From: Clostridium_AT stratigraminis
Lineage (GTDB): Bacteria; Bacillota; Clostridia; Clostridiales; Clostridiaceae
DNA: 64,000 nt
Reading direction: 5' to 3'
Assembly: GCF_045310675.1 (NCBI RefSeq)
Contig: NZ_JBJHZZ010000007.1
Span: forward strand, 1-64,000
Made by a program: the position numbers and the translations under genes. Below are positions 60,331 through 64,000 of this stretch, piece after piece. The notes beneath the pieces are model-generated. The model was given only the letters and a program-made list of their open reading frames with translations, searched no databases and had not been told where the DNA came from. Numbering within the stretch: position 1 is the first letter of the stretch; every line of letters starts with the position of its first letter.

Positions 60331-61167
60331 TCACTGCCTTATTTCATAAACAGCGTCAGCTAAATTTGCAAACTCCTGAAGTGAAAGGGTTTCCCCTCTT
60401 CTTTTAGGGTCTACCTTTGCCTTTAGAAATGCTTCTTTCATAAGTTCACTATTTACACCTAAATTTTTCATAGCATTCCAAAGTGTTTTTCTTCTCATAT
60501 TAAAGGCCTCACGTGATATCCTAAAGAATAGCTTTTCATCCTTAACCCGAACACTAGGACAATCTAATTTATTTAACTTTACAACTATTGAATCCACCTT
60601 AGGCTGAGGAATAAAGCTAGCAGGTGTTACCTTCCTTATAACTTCAGCAGTGCAGTAATACTGCGTTAAAATAGAAAAGGCACCATATTCTTTTGTATTA
60701 GGGTCTGCTGCTATTCTCTCTCCTACTTCCTTTTGAATCATGATAGTTAAGGATTTAAAATTGTAACCTTCAGTTAAAAGCTTTACTATTATGGGTGTTG
60801 TAACATAATAGGGCAGATTAGCCACTACTTTTACAGATTTCTCTTCTCCTATAAGCTCATTAAAATTAACTTTTAAAGCATCCTTATGGATAAGCTGAAA
60901 ATTATCAAAATTCTTTAACTCTTCATTAAGTATTGGAAGAAGGTCAGCATCCAATTCTATGGAGCAGACTTTTTTAGCCTTCTTTAATAATTCTCTAGTA
61001 AGAGTACCTACTCCAGGTCCAATTTCGATAATAAAATCCTCTTTATTTACATCTGCACCTTTTACAATATCCATAAGTACACTATCATCTATGAGAAAAT
61101 TTTGTCCAAGGCTTTTAGTAAATTTAAAACCGTATTTTTTAACTATATCCTTAGTAGATAATTCCAT
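60331..61167 (-). CDS. rsmA: 16S rRNA (adenine-1518/1519-N6) dimethyltransferase
   Basis: RsmA (KsgA) dimethylates two adenines in helix 45 of 16S rRNA. The 278-residue protein has KSLGQNFLIDDSVL at the start, the SAM motif IIEIGPGVGTLTRELL, CSIELDADLLPIL, the catalytic NLPYYVTTPI motif, and a C-terminal RNA-binding domain with FNMRRKTLWNAMKNLG and KRRGETLSLQEFANLAD. It follows rnmV by ten bases. The order rnmV-rsmA is conserved in Firmicutes. Confidence 0.97.
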   Translation of the reverse strand: MELSTKDIVKKYGFKFTKSLGQNFLIDDSVLMDIVKGADVNKEDFIIEIGPGVGTLTRELLKKAKKVCSIELDADLLPILNEELKNFDNFQLIHKDALKVNFNELIGEEKSVKVVANLPYYVTTPIIVKLLTEGYNFKSLTIMIQKEVGERIAADPNTKEYGAFSILTQYYCTAEVIRKVTPASFIPQPKVDSIVVKLNKLDCPSVRVKDEKLFFRISREAFNMRRKTLWNAMKNLGVNSELMKEAFLKAKVDPKRRGETLSLQEFANLADAVYEIRQ

Positions 61168-61177
61168 ATTTTTTCTC

Positions 61178-61714
61178 CTATATATTTATGCGCTTTATAG
61201 CTTCAATAAACTCTTCTCTTGTTATACCATAGTTATTAAGTCTAGTAAGGAATTGATTAGAGTTACAGTACCCTATACCAAGCTCCTTGCCCAAGGCATC
61301 TCTTCTTTCCTTAGCTTTGTTGTCCCCTGTGAGTTTAAAAAATACCAAGTCTTGAATATTAAATTCCTCTCTTTTTTCTTTCACTTCACATTTTGCTAAG
61401 TTAAGGGCTCTTAATATAGAGTCTGGTGAGGCATTTTCAACACCTATATCATCGCCTTTTAATCCTTCCTGCTTTGTTATATAAGCATGTTTAATACCCT
61501 GTACTCTTTTAGCAATAATCCTTCTTATTTTATCTCCTGCATAATCTGGATCGGTAAGTATGATAACCCCTTGTCTTTTTTGAGCTTCTTTTATTCTAGC
61601 GATAACTTTTGCATTTATTCCAAAACCACCAACTGCAATTATTTCAGCATCTACTGCTCTCTTAACAGCAGTTATGTCATCTCTGCCTTCAACAACAATT
61701 ACTTCTTTAATCAT
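61178..61714 (-). CDS. rnmV: Ribonuclease M5
   Basis: RNase M5 matures 5S rRNA. The 178-residue protein has an N-terminal Toprim domain with catalytic Glu in VVEGRDDITAVKRA and the acidic motif LTDPDYAGDKIRRII. GIKHAYI and GVENASPDSILRALN are family segments; the C-terminal half binds RNA. AGGAGG lies before the ATG. It sits between the yabE-like gene and rsmA, which is the usual order. Confidence 0.96.
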   Translation of the reverse strand: MIKEVIVVEGRDDITAVKRAVDAEIIAVGGFGINAKVIARIKEAQKRQGVIILTDPDYAGDKIRRIIAKRVQGIKHAYITKQEGLKGDDIGVENASPDSILRALNLAKCEVKEKREEFNIQDLVFFKLTGDNKAKERRDALGKELGIGYCNSNQFLTRLNNYGITREEFIEAIKRINI

Positions 61715-61789
61715 GGATCCTCCTATAGAAATTTAAATGTACTTTTTATGCTTATTATATTTTGAATTAAGTGTTTATAATTGTCAAGG

Positions 61790-61825
61790 CAAAAAAAATT
61801 AGGAGACCTATGCTCCTATTTTTTA
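61790..61825 (-). terminator. Terminator of the yabE-like gene
   Basis: On the minus strand AATAGGAG pairs with CTCCTAATT around CATAGGT, followed by a T-run of eight. The stem begins at the stop codon. Confidence 0.85.
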
Positions 61826-62860
61826 CTTCAAGATATATACATTTACGTTTCTTACTCCCCAATTAAAACATTCACTATCTGTTTCAAAAAATACATCAAT
61901 AGCATTTCCTTTTATGGCACCCCCAGTGTCCTCCGCTACAGCATACCCATAACCTTCAATAAAAAGCTTTGTTCCAAGCGGAATAACACGAGGGTCTACG
62001 GCAACTGAACTGTAGCCCTTAGCGTCTCTTTTTGCAATAGTTCCTGAAGCGGTTTTTCCATAATTCTTATCACCAGGTCTCTTGCCTGTACTTGAAAAAC
62101 CAGCAGAATAAGCTGTCGCTCTGGCTCTAAAGGATGATTTAAACATAACATCTCCACCGCGGGACAAACTTACTGTTGAAAGTGTACCTACAGCAACTAT
62201 CTTTTGAACTGGCTGTTTTGTTATAGTTTCATCAATAATATCTCTTTTTATTTCTTTGCCATTTTCATATACTAACTTTGTAGTAATAACTTTCTCGCCT
62301 TCCTGACCATCTTGAAGTACTTTGGTTGAACCTTTCTTTGCATTCTCATCTTTTTTTACAACAGTTGCAAAATCTAAAACCTGCTTTTCCTCTAAAATTT
62401 TTGTTTCAACCCTAGTCACTATTAATTTTAATCCTTCCTTCACTACTGCGTCCTTTGATGGAGTTACCTTGTCTTCTTCAAATATTTTTATTCCCTCTGA
62501 ATTAAACATTTTGTCTGCAGTAGCTTCTGTTGTTTTAATATTAAGTTCCTCACCATCAACTTCTACTGTTACATTAACAGCTTTTTTAATGTCTATTCTG
62601 TCATTTTTTTGGAGTTTATTGTTTATACTTGGCGTTGTCTTATCCTTAGCTCCTAAGACTATGTTGTTTACCTTTAAAGCATCCTCAAAGGTGCTCCTAA
62701 AGGTAGTTATTTTTGTCTCTTTACCGTCTATGGCTACTATTATAGTTTTTCTATTGGCATCTATACCTATTGTAACGCTCATTAAAAACAGCATTACCAT
62801 AAATATTGCCTTTGGACCATTTGTAAAGCAGCTTTTAAAAGCAGCCTTCAACTTATCCAT
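61823..62860 (-). CDS. YabE-like cell-wall protein with DUF348, G5 and 3D domains
   Basis: This 345-residue exported protein probably cleaves or binds peptidoglycan, like Rpf/YabE and stationary-phase survival proteins. An N-terminal membrane/signal segment (AIFMVMLFLMSVTIGI) comes first. It is followed by two DUF348 repeats (about 35-150), a G5 domain (about 160-215), and a C-terminal 3D domain with RATAYSAGFSSTG, VAVDPRVIPLGTKLFI and EDTGGAIKGNAIDVFF, which provide the three aspartates. The ATG at 62860 follows GGGAGG. Gene order tatD-yabE-rnmV matches Bacillus. Confidence 0.92.
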   Translation of the reverse strand: MDKLKAAFKSCFTNGPKAIFMVMLFLMSVTIGIDANRKTIIVAIDGKETKITTFRSTFEDALKVNNIVLGAKDKTTPSINNKLQKNDRIDIKKAVNVTVEVDGEELNIKTTEATADKMFNSEGIKIFEEDKVTPSKDAVVKEGLKLIVTRVETKILEEKQVLDFATVVKKDENAKKGSTKVLQDGQEGEKVITTKLVYENGKEIKRDIIDETITKQPVQKIVAVGTLSTVSLSRGGDVMFKSSFRARATAYSAGFSSTGKRPGDKNYGKTASGTIAKRDAKGYSSVAVDPRVIPLGTKLFIEGYGYAVAEDTGGAIKGNAIDVFFETDSECFNWGVRNVNVYILK

Positions 62861-63088
62861 ACTAATTACCTCCCTAAGCAAAAGCGGCACTTTATCCACT
62901 AACGCTTGTTATTTCACTGAAAAATGCATGACTATGCATAAGGAAAAATTAAAATGAGTTCAAAGTTTAAATAACACAGCCTTTCTAGGAGGTATTTCAT
63001 ATGACAGCACCAATATATACTTAATGTAATAATTTACAAGATATTTAATTATATGCCAAATATTTAATTTTTAATCAAAAAAATAAAA

Positions 63089-63115
63089 ATAGACTATAAT
63101 TTTAGTCTATTTTAT
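63089..63115 (-). terminator. Terminator after tatD
   Basis: ATAGACTA (63089-63096 region) pairs with TAGTCTAT (63103-63110) around a short loop. On the minus strand T-rich sequence follows. Confidence 0.75.
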
Positions 63116-63173
63116 CTATTATTATTAAGATATTTATGTTAATCGTGCAGGTAGCTTCCTATTTATTCACATA

Positions 63174-63944
63174 TTAAATTAATTTAAGCATTTTCTTAAC
63201 ATTATTTATTGTAGCTGCAGCTATTTCTTCCTCGGAGATTCCTTTTAGTTCAGAAAGCTTTTCTATTATATACTTTATAAAATCTGATCTATTTCTCTCA
63301 CCTCTATAAGGAGCCGGAGCCATATATGGACAATCTGTTTCAACAAGAATTCTTTCAAGGGGGACTTCCTTAGCCACTTCAACAATTTTTTTTGCGTTTT
63401 TAAAAGTTACAACTCCTGTAAAGCCAATATAATACCCAAGTTTTAGACACTCTCTTGCAAATTCTATGCTGCCTCCGAAGCAGTGCAGCACTCCTTTAAC
63501 TTCAGGATAATCCTTTAGAATGTTTATGGTATCCTCATGAGCATCTCTATCATGAATTACTACAGGAAGCTTTAATTCACCGGCTAACCGCATTTGTGCT
63601 CTAAATACACTTTTCTGTATCTCCCTAGGAGGGTTTTCTTTATAATAATAATCTAGCCCTATTTCTCCTATAGCTCTTACCTTCTCGTTTTTCGCCATAT
63701 TTCTAAGCTCAGCCAGTACTGAATCGTCAAAAGAATTTGCATCTTCTGGATGTATGCCTACAGCAGCATAGAAGAAATCATAGGTATTAGCAAGTCTTAC
63801 TGAGGCTCTAGCTCCCTCAAGTGTTGCTCCGCAATTTAACACTCCAACTATACCATTAGCTTTTAATTCTTTTATTACTGTTTCCCTATCCTCATTAAAG
63901 CTTTCATCATCATAATGTGCATGTGAATCAAAAATATTTAGCAT
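63174..63944 (-). CDS. tatD: TatD family metal-dependent hydrolase (DNase)
   Basis: This 256-residue TIM-barrel metallohydrolase starts with FDSHAHYDDESF (metal-binding HxH). It has VGIHPEDA, AIGEIGLDYYYKENPPRE (metal-binding Glu), VIHDRDA, GVLHCFGGS and LVETDCPYMAP, all classic TatD/YcfH motifs. Members have DNase or exonuclease activity; the cellular role is still debated. GGAAGGAAG lies before the ATG. It is first in the visible part of the block; metG usually lies upstream, beyond the window. Confidence 0.96.
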   Translation of the reverse strand: MLNIFDSHAHYDDESFNEDRETVIKELKANGIVGVLNCGATLEGARASVRLANTYDFFYAAVGIHPEDANSFDDSVLAELRNMAKNEKVRAIGEIGLDYYYKENPPREIQKSVFRAQMRLAGELKLPVVIHDRDAHEDTINILKDYPEVKGVLHCFGGSIEFARECLKLGYYIGFTGVVTFKNAKKIVEVAKEVPLERILVETDCPYMAPAPYRGERNRSDFIKYIIEKLSELKGISEEEIAAATINNVKKMLKLI

Positions 63945-64000
63945 ATTTATCTTCCTTCCATGAAAATAGCTTTAGTAAAAATAAACTAAAAAGTTTTATT

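Noticed and set aside
62322..62957. Plus-strand open frame of 211 codons opposite the YabE-like gene
   Set aside because: Its hydrophobic Ser/Phe-rich composition is typical of antisense to a Lys/Glu-rich gene; the minus-strand gene has domains and a good ribosome site.
1..64000. CRISPR array, tRNA, rRNA or replication origin
   Set aside because: No regularly spaced repeats with unique spacers, cloverleaf sequences, rRNA segments or DnaA-box clusters were noticed on reading.

Overview
This window looks like a chromosomal segment of a low-GC, endospore-forming, strictly anaerobic Firmicute, most likely Clostridium sensu stricto. The indications are very AT-rich DNA with strong AGGAGG ribosome sites, a GerA-type spore germinant receptor operon, class III (anaerobic) ribonucleotide reductase, T-box and TPP leaders, an orphan sensor kinase, a clostridial ferredoxin, and the metG-side block tatD-yabE-rnmV-rsmA. 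No tRNA, rRNA, CRISPR array or intact insertion sequence was seen.

Layout. 1-8.3 kb: a cyanophycin-synthetase-like gene with a decayed ATP-grasp domain, lipoate ligase, DegV, a small lipoprotein, an orphan histidine kinase, and asnA behind a T-box leader with an Asn (AAC) specifier. 8.3-12.1 kb: nrdDG, in which nrdD is split by a 1030-nt group I intron carrying an HNH endonuclease gene. P1, P10, P, Q, R and S elements can be read directly. 12.3-21.8 kb: a DUF3048 protein and a long glycerol operon. The operon holds two flavoproteins plus a DUF1667 protein, the GlpP antiterminator, glpK, glpF and dhaKLM, behind a leader terminator that is the likely GlpP target. 21.8-27.3 kb: a Crp-family regulator divergent from a two-gene small DMT exporter, with a perfect 28-bp palindrome between them, then a CUT1 sugar ABC operon with operator-like repeats. 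27.3-35.9 kb: a flavin reductase-like protein, gerABC, a diguanylate cyclase, degV-padR behind nested palindromes, two tiny overlapping ORFs, and a TPP riboswitch with thiT. 36-42.8 kb: ferredoxin, an Mrp ATPase with a threefold repeated leader, and a five-gene operon (secreted protein, ABC ATPase and permease, two-component system).

42.9-52.4 kb is the phosphate region: pstS-pstC-pstA-pstB-phoU and a second, near-identical pstS. Both pstS promoters carry TTAAC-type direct repeats of 10-bp period at the same distance from TATAAT. Between phoU and the second pstS lies a cassette encoding a secreted four-cysteine Gly/Ser/Tyr-rich peptide of unknown family, two FtsX-type permeases and an ABC ATPase. 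This is the best candidate for an undescribed bacteriocin-like system. 52.6-57 kb: a MacA/MacB-like exporter with tandemly duplicated permeases. 57.1-60.2 kb: three envelope or unknown proteins. 60.3-64 kb: rsmA, rnmV, a YabE-like 3D/G5 protein and tatD.

How the genes work together: the Glp/Dha operon takes in glycerol and routes it through glycerol 3-phosphate or dihydroxyacetone, with GlpP reading glycerol 3-phosphate. NrdDG supplies deoxynucleotides without oxygen. Pst/PhoU scavenges phosphate. Three ABC export or immunity modules and two envelope-facing kinases suggest an organism dealing with antimicrobial peptides. All calls come from reading the sequence; no database search was run.
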